From Acidimicrobiales bacterium (lineage in GTDB: Bacteria; Actinomycetota; Acidimicrobiia; Acidimicrobiales; UBA8592), in contig JACERY010000003.1 of NCBI GenBank assembly GCA_013912105.1, positions 62,001 through 126,000 on the forward strand: a DNA stretch of 64,000 bases, read 5' to 3'. Shown here one piece after another: positions 6,804-17,365 of the stretch. Made by a program: the position numbers and the translations under genes. The number at the start of each line of letters is the position of its first letter. The first letter of the stretch is position 1. Under the pieces are notes generated by a model. That model was not told the origin of the DNA and ran no database searches. It saw only the letters and a program-made list of their open reading frames with translations.

Positions 6804-8264
6804 CTAGCGTAATTGCTGTAGGTCAGGAGTCACTGGATCGGGAAGTTGAGAACCTCCTTGCAACCAACTATCCACAGAAGCAGCGCATGATCGACCTTCA
6901 GCGATAGCCCATACAATCAAGCTTTGCCCTCTTCCTGCATCTCCGGCAACGAAAAGTCCATCATGTGATGACATCCAGTTCTGATTCCGTTTTATATTTC
7001 CACGTTGATCAAGTTCAACATTTAATTGCGTCACTAAATCACTAGCAGCTGGCCCGACAAATCCCATTGCCAAACATACAAGATCAGCTTTATGCAGCTC
7101 AGTTGTTCCTTCAATTTCTAAAAATTCCATTCGCCCTTCTGTTATTTCTTGCTTGACCGATACAGTCTCTAACCCAGTCACATATCCGTCATCACCTAGA
7201 AATTGTTTAGTGTTAACTGAATAGAGTCGATCTCCCCCTTCTTCGTGTGCAGAGGATGTCCTCATCATGAGAGGCCATGTTGGCCATGGCGTGGATAAAT
7301 CTCTACTATCTGGTGGTCTTGGCATAATTTCGAATTGTTTAACAGATGCAGCGCCATGCCGGAGAACTGTTCCGAGACAATCTGCACCCGTGTCACCGCC
7401 CCCAATAATGATTACATTCTTCCCAGTAGCAGAAAAAGGATGGTCTTCAAAGTCACCTTCTTGAACTTTGTTTGCAGGAACAAGGAATTCCATTGCTTGG
7501 TAAATGCCATCTAGATCCCTTCCAGGAATAGGAAGATCTCTCCAATTAGTTGCCCCTATAGCAATTACAACGGCGTCATGTGAAGCACTTAGTTCTGAAT
7601 AAGTAATTCCGCTTCCAACAGTAATTCCTGTTTTAAAGACCGTCCCCTCGGCTTCCATTTGGGATAAACGTCGATCAATATATTTCTTTTCCATCTTGAA
7701 CTCAGGAATACCGTACCTTAGGAGACCTCCTACTCGATCGCTTTGTTCATAAACAGTTACACCGTGACCCGCTCTCGTCAATTGTTGTGCAGCAGCTAGC
7801 CCGGCTGGGCCCGAACCGACTATTGCTACTGTTTTCCCAGTAGCAGCTTCAGGTATAACCGGCTTAATCCAACCTTCATTCCATGCACGCTCAACAATTT
7901 CTACTTCTACCTGTTTAATAGTTACTGGATCCTCGTTGATCCCCAGCACACATGCTGCTTCGCAAGGTGCGGGACATAACCTTCCGGTAAATTCGGGAAA
8001 ATTATTGGTGGCGTGCAATGCATCAATAGCATCCTTCCAGTTATTCCGATAAACCAGGTCATTCCAGTCCGGGATGAGGTTACCCAAAGGACAGCCGTTA
8101 TTACAGAACGGAATTCCACAATCCATACAGCGCGAAGCTTGATTCTGCAATTCTGCATTTGAAAACGGTTCGTATACTTCTTTCCAATCTCGAAGCCTAA
8201 CTGGTATGGGTCTTCGATCTGGCATTTTTCTTCCTGAGTTCATAAACCCTTTAGGGTCACCCAT
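6804..8264 (-). CDS. gltD: Glutamate synthase (NADPH) small subunit
   Basis: A 486-aa flavoprotein that passes electrons from NADPH to the large subunit for reductive amination of 2-oxoglutarate. The N-terminal iron-sulfur region has CMDCGIPFCNNGCPLGN (about 42-58) and LCPAPCEAAC (about 96-105). The FAD site is VAIVGSGPAGLAAA (about 146-159) and the NADPH site VIIIGGGDTGADC (about 285-297). The C-terminus has GDAGRGQSLIVWAIAEGR. It begins directly after the gltB stop with no gap, so the two subunits are one operon. Length is normal. Confidence 0.97.
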   Translation of the reverse strand: MGDPKGFMNSGRKMPDRRPIPVRLRDWKEVYEPFSNAELQNQASRCMDCGIPFCNNGCPLGNLIPDWNDLVYRNNWKDAIDALHATNNFPEFTGRLCPAPCEAACVLGINEDPVTIKQVEVEIVERAWNEGWIKPVIPEAATGKTVAIVGSGPAGLAAAQQLTRAGHGVTVYEQSDRVGGLLRYGIPEFKMEKKYIDRRLSQMEAEGTVFKTGITVGSGITYSELSASHDAVVIAIGATNWRDLPIPGRDLDGIYQAMEFLVPANKVQEGDFEDHPFSATGKNVIIIGGGDTGADCLGTVLRHGAASVKQFEIMPRPPDSRDLSTPWPTWPLMMRTSSAHEEGGDRLYSVNTKQFLGDDGYVTGLETVSVKQEITEGRMEFLEIEGTTELHKADLVCLAMGFVGPAASDLVTQLNVELDQRGNIKRNQNWMSSHDGLFVAGDAGRGQSLIVWAIAEGRSCAASVDSWLQGGSQLPDPVTPDLQQLR

Positions 8265-11200
8265 CTAACTCCCCTTCCCTACTGACATAACTGCTGTTGT
8301 TGTGTCAGTGCCAGATGCTTCAGCTTCAGCTATAGCCTGCAAAACACGTTTGTAATGCCGAGGCATAACTTTAACAAATTTCGTACTGCTTGCCGGCCAG
8401 GAATCTAGAATCTGTTTCGCCCTAGTTGAATTAGTTTCAATTTGGTGTTTGGCTATAATTTCTCGCAACCAACTAATGTCGTCCGAATCAAGTGATTCAA
8501 GATCAACAAGTTCGGTGTTCACATTTATAGCGAACGAGCTATTCTCGTCATAAACATACGCTACTCCGCCTGACATGCCAGCTGCAAAATTTCTACCTGT
8601 TTCGCCTAATATGACTACCTTACCTCCTGTCATATACTCACAACCGTGGTCACCGATCCCCTCGACAACTGCTGTTGCTCCAGAATTTCGAACAGCGAAT
8701 CGCTCTCCGACAAGTCCACGAATAAATATTTCACCGCCTGTAGCTCCATAGAGTAGAACATTTCCAGCGATAACATTTTCTTCAGCTTTAAAGTTTGAGT
8801 TAGGAGAAGGTGCCACTATCACTCTTCCTCCGCTAAGACCTTTCCCTACGTAATCGTTTGCATCTCCTTCTAAACGTAACGTGATCCCTGAAGGAACGAA
8901 TGCTGCGAAACTATTTCCCGCTGAACCTGTGAATTTAATTTGAATAGTGTCATCTGGTAACCCCTCGCCACCCCAACGCTTTGTCAAGTGGTACCCAAGC
9001 ATTGTCCCAACAGTTCTGTTTACATTCCTGATCGGAAGCTCTAAATTAATTCGGTCACCATGGCGAAGAGCTCCTTCAGCTAATTGGATAAGCGTTTGAT
9101 CTAGAGCTTTATCAAGACCATGGTCTTGTTCCTCCTTACAGAACCGCACTGAATCAGTACCCAAAGGAGGTTGATAAAGAATGGGGCTAAGATCCAGCCC
9201 TTCCGCCTTCCAGTGATCGATACTGTCGGTAACATCAAGCGAGTCTGCTTGACCAATTGCTTCTTGAAGGGAACGAAAACCTAACTCTGCGAGCAACTCT
9301 CTGACTTCTTCTGCTACAAACTCCATGAAATTGACGACAAATTCTGCTTGTCCAGCGAACTTCTCTCGCAGTTCTGGATTTTGGGTCGCTATCCCCACTG
9401 GACATGTATCCAAATGGCACACTCGCATCATTACACAACCCATAACAACCAAAGGAGCTGTGGCAAACCCAAACTCTTCTGCTCCTAACAGAGCCGCTAT
9501 TACCACGTCTCTACCAGTCTTTAATTGCCCATCACATTGAACGACTATTCGATCCCGAAGATTATTCAATAATAGCGTTTGTTGGGTTTCTGCTAGCCCC
9601 AACTCCCATGGGGTTCCAGCGTGCTTTATAGACGTTAAGGGCGACGCCCCAGTGCCGCCGTCATGACCTGATATCAATACGACATCGGCATGAGCTTTGG
9701 CGACACCTGCAGCAACGGTTCCGACACCAAGTTCAGAAACAAGTTTTACGTGAACTCTCGCCTCTGGATTTGCATTCTTTAGATCATGTATCAGCTGAGC
9801 TAAATCCTCAATTGAGTAGATATCGTGGTGAGGCGGTGGTGAGATCAAATCTACACCAGGGGTAGAGTGCCTAACTTCAGCAATCCAGGGCCAAACTTTG
9901 TGCCCTGGTAATTGCCCACCTTCTCCAGGTTTAGCGCCTTGAGCCATTTTTATCTGAATATCATCAGCATTGACTAGGTATTCACTTGTTACGCCAAATC
10001 TTCCTGAAGCTGCCTGTTTAATTGCTGATCTCCGTAGGTCTCCATTGCTATCAGGAATGTATCTTTTCGGATTTTCTCCGCCTTCTCCAGTATTTGACTT
10101 AGCGCCGATTCTATTCATTGCAATTGCAAGGGTTTCATGAGCTTCTGCTGAAATTGAACCATACGACATTGCTCCTGTTGAAAATGTTTTCATTATCTCA
10201 GAAATTGGCTCAACTTCTTCAATTGGGATTGCTTTACGAAGATCATGTTTGAATTTGAATAGGCCCCGTAGCGTAGCTAATTCTTTACTTTGCTGATTCA
10301 CACGATCTGTATATTCCTTGAAGACATCGAAGCGTTTCTCACGTGTGGCATGTTGGAGTTTAAAAACAGTTTCTGGGTTGAATAGGTGGTACTCACCTTC
10401 TCTCCTCCACTGGTATTCACCCCCAGCTATAAGATCACGGTGAGCACGATGCGTTGAAACTTTAGGAAAGGCCACTTGATGTCGTAAACGTATTTCTTCC
10501 GCTAGCTGAGAATAACCAATGCCACCTAAGCGACTCATCGTTCCTGGGAATGCATCAATAATTAATGGTTGCCCCAAACCTATAGATTCAAAGATTTGTG
10601 AGCCTATATAGCTACGTACTGTTGAGATTCCCATTTTTGACATAACTTTCAAAACGCCTTTATCGCAGGCTTTAACAAAATTCTCATGTGCCTTACTGAC
10701 AGTCAGGTTCTGATCTGCATCCATTTCTTGCTGTTCAACTAAGTCCGTTATCGTATCGAAAACTAAATAGGGATTAATAGCATTAGCTCCGTAGCCAAGA
10801 AGAAGACATAGGTGATGAACTTCTCTCATCTCACCCGTTTCAATGATCAGACTCACTTGAGATCTAGTTTTCTCTCTTACCAGATGGTGGTGAACTGCTG
10901 CGGTTGCTAGCAAGGCCGGAATAGGCGCATGACTAGCACTTGATCCACGATCAGAAAGAACGATTAAGTTTCTACCATCCTCAATAGCCTTAGTCGCTAA
11001 TAAACGAATATTCTGAATCGCTGCGCGTAATCCACTCCCACCTTCGTCAACCGGGTAGACACATGGAATCACTTGTGATTTAAAATTATCTTCGCCGTCT
11101 TGTCCACTAATTTCACCATCGATGTCAAGGAGTTTCAATAATTCACGATTGAGAATTACAGGATGTTCTATATAAATCCTTCGACAGGCTTCTGCATTCG

Positions 11201-12908
11201 GTTCTAACAAATTTTGTTCTGGGCCAAGCCACCCACAAGTTGAAGTGACTATTTCTTCGCGCATTGCATCTAGGGGTGGATTTGTTACCTGAGCAAACAA
11301 CTGTTGAAAATAGTCATACACAAGGCGCGGCCGATCAGATAAAACAGCTATGGGGGTATCAGTACCCATTGAACCTATAGCTTCTTTCCCATCTCTATAC
11401 ATCGGGGAAATTAGCATTTTTATCTCTTCATTGGTGTACCCAAATAGTTGTTGTCGCTTAAGCAAGCTACTGTCTTCCAGTCTTGGCACATGTCGGTCAG
11501 GAAGTTCCTTTAGCTTCACCTCATTCTCTTTCAGCCATTGAGAATATGGCCTGGAAGACGACAAATCTCTCTTAATTTCATCATCCCTTACGATGCGACC
11601 AGCAGCAGTGTCGATAAAGAACATTTTTCCTGGTTGGAGGCGACCCTTTTCAACTATTTTTTCTGGTGGAACATCTACAACCCCAACTTCAGACGCCATG
11701 ATAACTAGGTCGTCATCAGTAACCCAATATCTTGAAGGACGCAAACCATTTCTATCCAGAACAGCGCCAACGTCGGTTCCATCTGTAAAAATAATAGATG
11801 CGGGTCCATCCCACGGCTCCATTCTTGCAGCGTGATACCTATAGAAATCTTTTAATCCTTGATCCATGGTTAGGTGATTTTCCCAAGGTTCTGGGATCAT
11901 CATCAAAACAGCTTCTTGCAGGGAGTATCCGGATAGAACCAGTAGTTCTAGACATTCGTCGAAAGCTGCTGTATCCGAAGCTCCAGGTGTACAAATTGGA
12001 AATAAATTTTGCAGCTCGTTACCCAAATATGCAGAGTCCATAAGCGCTTCTCTAGCACGCATCCAATTACGGTTTCCTTGGACTGTATTAATTTCACCAT
12101 TATGGGCAACAAACCTGTACGGATGAGCAAGCGGCCATGATGGAAATGTATTTGTGGAGAATCGCGAATGGACTAAAGCCAGAGCACTTTCAACTCTTTC
12201 ATCTATAAGATCAAGATAGAATTCGCCAAGCTGAGGCGTTGTCAACATTCCCTTATACACAAGAGTTCGGCAAGATAAACTGGGGAAGTAAACGCCTTGA
12301 TGGGTTTTTGACATTCCCCCCATGCCCTGGTTAGAAACGTCAATTTGCTCAAATTGGATTTCTTGTTCACATTTCTTTCGAAGAATGAATGCTTTTCGGT
12401 CTAAATCGATACCTGAAAGTTCGTTTCCTTTATCGTCACTAGCACTTAAAAAAATCTGGGAAAATTTCGGCATAGTCCCTAAAGCCCCCTGGCCAAGAAA
12501 GGAACTATTAATAGGGACATCTCTCCAACCGAGGATGCTAATATTCAAAGTTTTAGCAAATGCTAATATTTGGTTAGTGGCCTGTTGGAAGTTAGTGTCA
12601 TCTTGGGGCATAAACGCTATTCCCGTTGCGTAAGCACCTGCTTCTGGAAGTTCAAAATTAACTACTTGTCGGAGGAATTTATCGGGAACTTGAATAAGAA
12701 TTCCTGCACCATCACCTGTATTTGACTCTGCCCCAAGAGCCCCTCGGTGCTGGAGTTGGCATAAGGCTGCAATTGCTGTCGAAACAATCTCATGACTACG
12801 TCGTCCTTGTAAATCAGCGAGAAAATTTACTCCACACGAGTCATGTTCCATCACAGGATCGTATAGCCCTTGTGGAGAAGGTAAATCTGGGTTTTGTATT
12901 AGACTCAT
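8265..12908 (-). CDS. gltB: Glutamate synthase large subunit
   Basis: A 1547-aa enzyme making two glutamates from glutamine and 2-oxoglutarate. The class II glutaminase nucleophile Cys is in HDSCGVNF near residue 25, a little inside the N-terminus, implying removal of a short propeptide. The central and FMN-binding domains carry [10 protein letters not shown] and [19 protein letters not shown]. The 3Fe-4S cluster motif is [15 protein letters not shown]. The C-terminal beta-helix has the GGRVIV and [21 protein letters not shown] repeats. It is upstream of gltD in the same operon. The 138-bp gap to the divergent aminopeptidase gene must hold its promoter. Confidence 0.98.
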   Translation of the reverse strand: MSLIQNPDLPSPQGLYDPVMEHDSCGVNFLADLQGRRSHEIVSTAIAALCQLQHRGALGAESNTGDGAGILIQVPDKFLRQVVNFELPEAGAYATGIAFMPQDDTNFQQATNQILAFAKTLNISILGWRDVPINSSFLGQGALGTMPKFSQIFLSASDDKGNELSGIDLDRKAFILRKKCEQEIQFEQIDVSNQGMGGMSKTHQGVYFPSLSCRTLVYKGMLTTPQLGEFYLDLIDERVESALALVHSRFSTNTFPSWPLAHPYRFVAHNGEINTVQGNRNWMRAREALMDSAYLGNELQNLFPICTPGASDTAAFDECLELLVLSGYSLQEAVLMMIPEPWENHLTMDQGLKDFYRYHAARMEPWDGPASIIFTDGTDVGAVLDRNGLRPSRYWVTDDDLVIMASEVGVVDVPPEKIVEKGRLQPGKMFFIDTAAGRIVRDDEIKRDLSSSRPYSQWLKENEVKLKELPDRHVPRLEDSSLLKRQQLFGYTNEEIKMLISPMYRDGKEAIGSMGTDTPIAVLSDRPRLVYDYFQQLFAQVTNPPLDAMREEIVTSTCGWLGPEQNLLEPNAEACRRIYIEHPVILNRELLKLLDIDGEISGQDGEDNFKSQVIPCVYPVDEGGSGLRAAIQNIRLLATKAIEDGRNLIVLSDRGSSASHAPIPALLATAAVHHHLVREKTRSQVSLIIETGEMREVHHLCLLLGYGANAINPYLVFDTITDLVEQQEMDADQNLTVSKAHENFVKACDKGVLKVMSKMGISTVRSYIGSQIFESIGLGQPLIIDAFPGTMSRLGGIGYSQLAEEIRLRHQVAFPKVSTHRAHRDLIAGGEYQWRREGEYHLFNPETVFKLQHATREKRFDVFKEYTDRVNQQSKELATLRGLFKFKHDLRKAIPIEEVEPISEIMKTFSTGAMSYGSISAEAHETLAIAMNRIGAKSNTGEGGENPKRYIPDSNGDLRRSAIKQAASGRFGVTSEYLVNADDIQIKMAQGAKPGEGGQLPGHKVWPWIAEVRHSTPGVDLISPPPHHDIYSIEDLAQLIHDLKNANPEARVHVKLVSELGVGTVAAGVAKAHADVVLISGHDGGTGASPLTSIKHAGTPWELGLAETQQTLLLNNLRDRIVVQCDGQLKTGRDVVIAALLGAEEFGFATAPLVVMGCVMMRVCHLDTCPVGIATQNPELREKFAGQAEFVVNFMEFVAEEVRELLAELGFRSLQEAIGQADSLDVTDSIDHWKAEGLDLSPILYQPPLGTDSVRFCKEEQDHGLDKALDQTLIQLAEGALRHGDRINLELPIRNVNRTVGTMLGYHLTKRWGGEGLPDDTIQIKFTGSAGNSFAAFVPSGITLRLEGDANDYVGKGLSGGRVIVAPSPNSNFKAEENVIAGNVLLYGATGGEIFIRGLVGERFAVRNSGATAVVEGIGDHGCEYMTGGKVVILGETGRNFAAGMSGGVAYVYDENSSFAINVNTELVDLESLDSDDISWLREIIAKHQIETNSTRAKQILDSWPASSTKFVKVMPRHYKRVLQAIAEAEASGTDTTTAVMSVGKGS

Positions 12909-13046
12909 GCGTTTCCTTAGCGTTCTTCTACTAGGACAGCGTGAGGCGACGTTGACCCAGCCATTTAAAGCTTACCAATTCTATTGAGATTTTAACTAGT
13001 TGTTACTCTTGAAGTAGCAGGTCAGTTAACCAAAGGGCATGATGGA

Positions 13047-14348
13047 GTGGTGAGCAACAAAGAAATTATGCAAAAGTCGCTGAAAGAATTCCTAGATAAA
13101 TCCACTTCTCCTTACCATGCAGTTCAGGAAGTAAGAGCTCTTCTAGACACAGCAGGTTTCATAGAGTCAGAAGAGGGTGACCCAAAGAACACGAAAGGGA
13201 ACCACTACATAATCAACGATGGCAGTTTGATAGCTTGGATAATTCCAGATCAAATTTCTCCAGATAGCGGTCTTTCAATTGCTGCTGGACATACTGACAG
13301 TCCAAACTTACGGTTAAAGCCAGTATTAAAGGGAGAACAATTTGGCCTGAAGCAGTTTGGGGTTGAAGTTTACGGTGGATCCTTGTTAAATACCTGGTTA
13401 GATCGGGATTTAGGAATTTCGGGACGAATAGTCACTTCTAGAGGCGGTGTACTCACAGAACGGTTGATCAAAATAGACTCAGGCGTATGCCGTATTCCCC
13501 AATTAGCTATCCACCTTGACCGCAACGTCAACGAAAAAGGGTTAACCCTTAACCCCCATCACCACCTAAGGCCTATATGGAGTGACACGGATTCGGAATT
13601 CGGAACATTCTTTGATTACATTACAGAAAAATTTGTTGAGAAGAATGACTATCTCGAATCATGGGATTTGATGCTCCATGACATACAACCTGCGCAAGAA
13701 GTTGGCATAGATAAACAGTGGGTTTCATCTGGGCGAATTGACAACCTTGTTTCTTGCTATGCAGCAGTAGCGGCTTTAATCATTTCAAAAGAAAGTAATT
13801 CGTTTAGCCGAATTCCCATTGTTTGTTTATTCAACCACGAAGAGGTCGGAAGTGTCTCTTCTACTGGGGCAGCTGGAAGTTTCTTACCTTCTACCGTTGA
13901 ACAGATATGCCAGGATCTATCTCAACAAGAAAAACAGAAAGCCCTAAGAAAATCAATACTAATTTCATCGGATGGCGCACATGCTACTCATCCGAACTAC
14001 CCCGACCGACACGACTTAGATCATGAAGTTCGGTTAAACAGCGGCATAGCTATCAAAAGAAACAGCAACGAACGTTACGCTACGACTGCAAAAGGCCAAG
14101 CCTTTGCCCAATCCTTATGCAAAGAAATCAATATCCCCTTCCAACTTTTCTCTAATCGGAGTGATATGAGTTGTGGATCCACAATTGGCCCTGTCGCCTC
14201 TGCCCGACTTGGTATTGAGACAATTGATATAGGTATTCCTCAGCTTGCTATGCATTCAAGTAGAGAAATATGTGGACGTGAAGATGTCAAACATTTGGAA
14301 CGTTTCTTGGCTGCTTTTTTTACTTCAAAATCATTTACGAATGTTTAA
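13047..14348 (+). CDS. apeB: M18 family aspartyl aminopeptidase
   Basis: A 433-aa zinc aminopeptidase removing N-terminal acidic or other residues from peptides in the cytoplasm. M18 signatures: AAGHTDSPNLRLKP (first zinc His), SGRIDNLVSCYA (bridging Asp), FNHEEVGS (catalytic Glu and zinc Glu), then SSDGAHATHPNYPDRHD, and IGIPQLAMHSSRE with the last His ligand. The start is GTG 13047 or the GTG right after it; an ATG at 13068 would remove seven residues and cannot be excluded. Its 3' end overlaps trkH convergently by 18 bp. Confidence 0.93.
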   Translation: MVSNKEIMQKSLKEFLDKSTSPYHAVQEVRALLDTAGFIESEEGDPKNTKGNHYIINDGSLIAWIIPDQISPDSGLSIAAGHTDSPNLRLKPVLKGEQFGLKQFGVEVYGGSLLNTWLDRDLGISGRIVTSRGGVLTERLIKIDSGVCRIPQLAIHLDRNVNEKGLTLNPHHHLRPIWSDTDSEFGTFFDYITEKFVEKNDYLESWDLMLHDIQPAQEVGIDKQWVSSGRIDNLVSCYAAVAALIISKESNSFSRIPIVCLFNHEEVGSVSSTGAAGSFLPSTVEQICQDLSQQEKQKALRKSILISSDGAHATHPNYPDRHDLDHEVRLNSGIAIKRNSNERYATTAKGQAFAQSLCKEINIPFQLFSNRSDMSCGSTIGPVASARLGIETIDIGIPQLAMHSSREICGREDVKHLERFLAAFFTSKSFTNV

Positions 14349-15863
14349 CCGGTCAAAAAGAGATAGGAACATTAATAGTACAGCGTAGATTTCTAACCGC
14401 CCAATTACCATTAGTGCTGCAAGTATTCCTCTACTTGGCCTTTCGAATGCCAAATAATTAGCTGAAGGACCTGCTTCTCCAAGTGCAGGTCCCATATTGC
14501 TCATTGCAGAAATCGCCCCACTGAGAGCCGTAATGAGATCCTCGTCAAAAAACAATGTCAGTGAAACCGTTGCCATTATAACTAGAAGTATGAACAAGGA
14601 AATAAAACCAACTATTGATGAAACATCCTTTTTGTCAATTTCGTCTCTTCCAACTTTTATAGGGAATTCGCCGGAAGAATGACGAAGCAACTTTAGCTCT
14701 TTGGCAAGTGCTTTAAGACCTATCTGTAGGCGAAACATTTTCATTCCGCCGGCGGTTGAGCCAAAGGTTCCTCCTACAGTCATAAGGAACAAAAGAAGTA
14801 ATTGGCTGGCAGCACCCCATAAGACAAAATCACCGATACCACCTGGCCGTATGTTCCCGAAACCGGTACTGCTCGCAAGAGCAACAACATTGAATAAGGA
14901 ATCCCGGAAAGCTAACCCGATTGGCACAGCATCAACAAGCCAATTTAATAAAAAGACTACGGAGATGAACAGTAGAGTAATTTTAACGTACAGTTTCCAT
15001 TCTGAAGAGCGAGTGAAAACCCGAAAATTACCTTTCGACTTCAAAAACTTGTATTGGAGGGTGTAGTTCATTGCTCCAGTAAACATTCCAAGGATAATGA
15101 TCAATTCAACTAGATATGAATCAAAGCTTCCTATTGAACCGTTGTAAGTTGAAAACCCACCGATAGCAGCAGTTGTTAACCCATGGGCAACTGCATCATA
15201 TAAGTTTACGTTAGGTGTAGACCATAGAAGCAACGAAATAAGAATAGTTACGCCAAAGTAAACTGCCCAAAGAGATTTAGCTGTGTCAATGGAGCGAGAA
15301 CGTAATTTATCTGATTTATGACCGGGAGATTCTGCAGTCATTAATTGAAGTCCCCCGACTCCAAGACTTGGGAGAACTGTTACAGCAAGGACAATAATTC
15401 CCATACCTCCGTACCATTGCGTAAGTTGTCTCCAGAACAGGATACCCCTGCCATTAGCTTCAATATCTTGAAGCACGGTTGAGCCTGTTGTCGAAAATCC
15501 TGAGATCGTTTCAAATAAGGCATTATCAATTTGTGACCATGGAAAGACACCAGCAAAAAGGTAAGGAAGCACTCCTACAAGAACACAGCCAACCCATGTC
15601 CAGGAAACAACCGAAAAGACTGCTATCGGTTTATCCATTGCGTCATCAGCGATTGAGGTTAATGCTCTGAGCAACAAACCAGCTAGCAAAGCTATTCCTG
15701 CAGAAAGAAACAGTGCGGTTTCCTGATGCGAGTTATTCGACCCCCATTCGATCAAGCCAGAGAGAATTAGCCCTGGAGTTAGAAACAGAAGCGATAGGCC
15801 CAACACATTTAACGTAGCTGATTCATATAGGCCTTCAATGAAAATCCTTTGCCTTACTTTCAT
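14331..15863 (-). CDS. trkH: TrkH-family potassium channel subunit (copy 1)
   Basis: A 510-aa membrane protein with about ten hydrophobic helices and four pore loops, the ion-conducting part of a Trk/Ktr potassium-uptake system. All four filter segments look canonical: SGFSTTGSTV (with Gly 127), IGGFSTYNGS, ASSTGFGN and MSNMGPALG. It is gated by cytoplasmic TrkA, encoded two genes upstream. It overlaps the second trkH-like gene by 4 bp (15860-15863), forming a run trkA - trkH-like - trkH. Its 3' end overlaps the aminopeptidase gene by 18 bp. NtpJ/KtrB nomenclature would be equally valid. Confidence 0.92.
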   Translation of the reverse strand: MKVRQRIFIEGLYESATLNVLGLSLLFLTPGLILSGLIEWGSNNSHQETALFLSAGIALLAGLLLRALTSIADDAMDKPIAVFSVVSWTWVGCVLVGVLPYLFAGVFPWSQIDNALFETISGFSTTGSTVLQDIEANGRGILFWRQLTQWYGGMGIIVLAVTVLPSLGVGGLQLMTAESPGHKSDKLRSRSIDTAKSLWAVYFGVTILISLLLWSTPNVNLYDAVAHGLTTAAIGGFSTYNGSIGSFDSYLVELIIILGMFTGAMNYTLQYKFLKSKGNFRVFTRSSEWKLYVKITLLFISVVFLLNWLVDAVPIGLAFRDSLFNVVALASSTGFGNIRPGGIGDFVLWGAASQLLLLFLMTVGGTFGSTAGGMKMFRLQIGLKALAKELKLLRHSSGEFPIKVGRDEIDKKDVSSIVGFISLFILLVIMATVSLTLFFDEDLITALSGAISAMSNMGPALGEAGPSANYLAFERPSRGILAALMVIGRLEIYAVLLMFLSLFDRLNIRK

Positions 15864-17347
15864 GAGTCAACAACCGGATCTCGTGTAAAACCTCGTAAAT
15901 TAGAGCGGAAATTTTGAACTGAAAAGAGAACAACATACGCAATAGGGAAAATTGACAATCTCCCAATAAGCATTAAGCACGATAGGGCGATATGAGTTAC
16001 GGCATTTTGTTCGAAACCAACCGAACTTTGCTCAATAAAGCTAGGGCCGCTTGTTACAAAAGCTGATAGGGAGAGACTTATAGATTCTTCTAAATTCAGG
16101 TTTTGAGACGCTAAGGAAACTAGAAAAGCTCCTGCTGCAACAAAGAAAATAAAGGTAGCAGTATAACCATGAAGCTTGTCTAACTCCCGATCCTCAACTT
16201 CCTCACCACTTACCTTTATTGCTCTTACAGCGTTTGGTCGATAACTAAGGGTTATCTCCCTTCTCAAATATTTCATGATTCTAAGCAGTCGGTGCATTCC
16301 AAAACCACCACCTGTAGAACCTGCCATAGCTCCAGTTGCGAGAACTAGAAGCATTACAGCAGTCATCCCAGAAGCGAAATCCCAACTTATAGTCAAATAG
16401 CCAGTTGTACTGATTAGCGAAGCTGTTAGGAAAAAAGCGGTCCGAAGTTCAGTTAATACGGCTAGCCCAGTTTCTAATTTCCACCAAAAAATTAACGATG
16501 CAATAAGAAAAATTATGCAATAAAGCCGTAATTCCGTATTTACTCCGATCGCTTTGAATTTTCTTTTCCATAGCCACCATAAAATACCTATATTTAATCC
16601 ACCTATTAACATCCCAACAGTCGCTACCCATTCAATAGCTGCCGATTCGAATGAAGCAATAGATAGGGATTTCGTACTTAGCCCTCCAGTCGACCCTGTG
16701 GTTAGAGAATGGCAAATCGCATCAAATAGGCCCATCCCAGCTATCCAATAACCTAAAAAAATAACTACTGTCAATATTGAATAGATTGAAGCTAATTCTT
16801 TTGTTCTCCCCATTGGCGACCTGCTGAATATTTTGGATGCATAGCCTGAGGAGGCGATATCATCTTTTGCGCTTATAGGAGTTGCGATAAACACAAGACA
16901 AAGAGCAGACATACCACCAAACCATTGTGTCAAGGATCGGAATATGTGCATCGAAGACGATAATGATTCAGCATCTAAGCCTGACATTGCAGTAGTAGTA
17001 ATGCCCGCTGTAGCCTCCCAGATTCCTGCATCTAAAGTTTCGACTACTCCGCTAGATAGATAAACAATTGAACCGAAACCTATAAACGAACCGAAGAAAC
17101 TTACACTAATTGAGAAGACTTCAGATGCCTTTGTTACTTTCGGAAAGCCAGACCACTTAAATAAAAAAAAGCTTGTAGCTGCGCCGCCTAATGCTACTGC
17201 GATCAAAACTAAATCTACCCGCAAACTCGGGGGATTGGTGAATCTGGCCAGAACCGAAACCAGAGAAATAATCGCTAGCAACCCTATCGAAATCGATAGA
17301 GCGAAAAGTCGTCTAGCTCGCGATTCGAGACTTCCATTGAACAGCAT
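15860..17347 (-). CDS. TrkH-family protein (copy 2, divergent)
   Basis: A 495-aa paralogue of the neighbouring TrkH with the same layout of hydrophobic helices and pore loops. The filter loops are AGITTTAMSGL (115-124), TGSTGGLSTKS, LISTTGYLT and FVTSGPSF. In loop 1 the filter Gly, present in copy 1 (FSTTGST), is Ala 120. This may change ion selectivity or point to a role as a partner in a heteromeric pore; both are inference. It starts 18 bp after trkA and overlaps trkH by 4 bp, so all three are one operon. It is intact over its whole length, so there is no sign of decay. Confidence 0.87.
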   Translation of the reverse strand: MLFNGSLESRARRLFALSISIGLLAIISLVSVLARFTNPPSLRVDLVLIAVALGGAATSFFLFKWSGFPKVTKASEVFSISVSFFGSFIGFGSIVYLSSGVVETLDAGIWEATAGITTTAMSGLDAESLSSSMHIFRSLTQWFGGMSALCLVFIATPISAKDDIASSGYASKIFSRSPMGRTKELASIYSILTVVIFLGYWIAGMGLFDAICHSLTTGSTGGLSTKSLSIASFESAAIEWVATVGMLIGGLNIGILWWLWKRKFKAIGVNTELRLYCIIFLIASLIFWWKLETGLAVLTELRTAFFLTASLISTTGYLTISWDFASGMTAVMLLVLATGAMAGSTGGGFGMHRLLRIMKYLRREITLSYRPNAVRAIKVSGEEVEDRELDKLHGYTATFIFFVAAGAFLVSLASQNLNLEESISLSLSAFVTSGPSFIEQSSVGFEQNAVTHIALSCLMLIGRLSIFPIAYVVLFSVQNFRSNLRGFTRDPVVDS

Positions 17348-17365
17348 GCAATAGCCTAAGTCTCG

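Noticed and set aside
12909..12975. Glutamine riboswitch upstream of gltB
   Set aside because: The leader has AAGGAAACGC close to the ATG, similar to the end of the glnA motif, but the 5' pairing partner CGTTC-type strand and the central core are missing.
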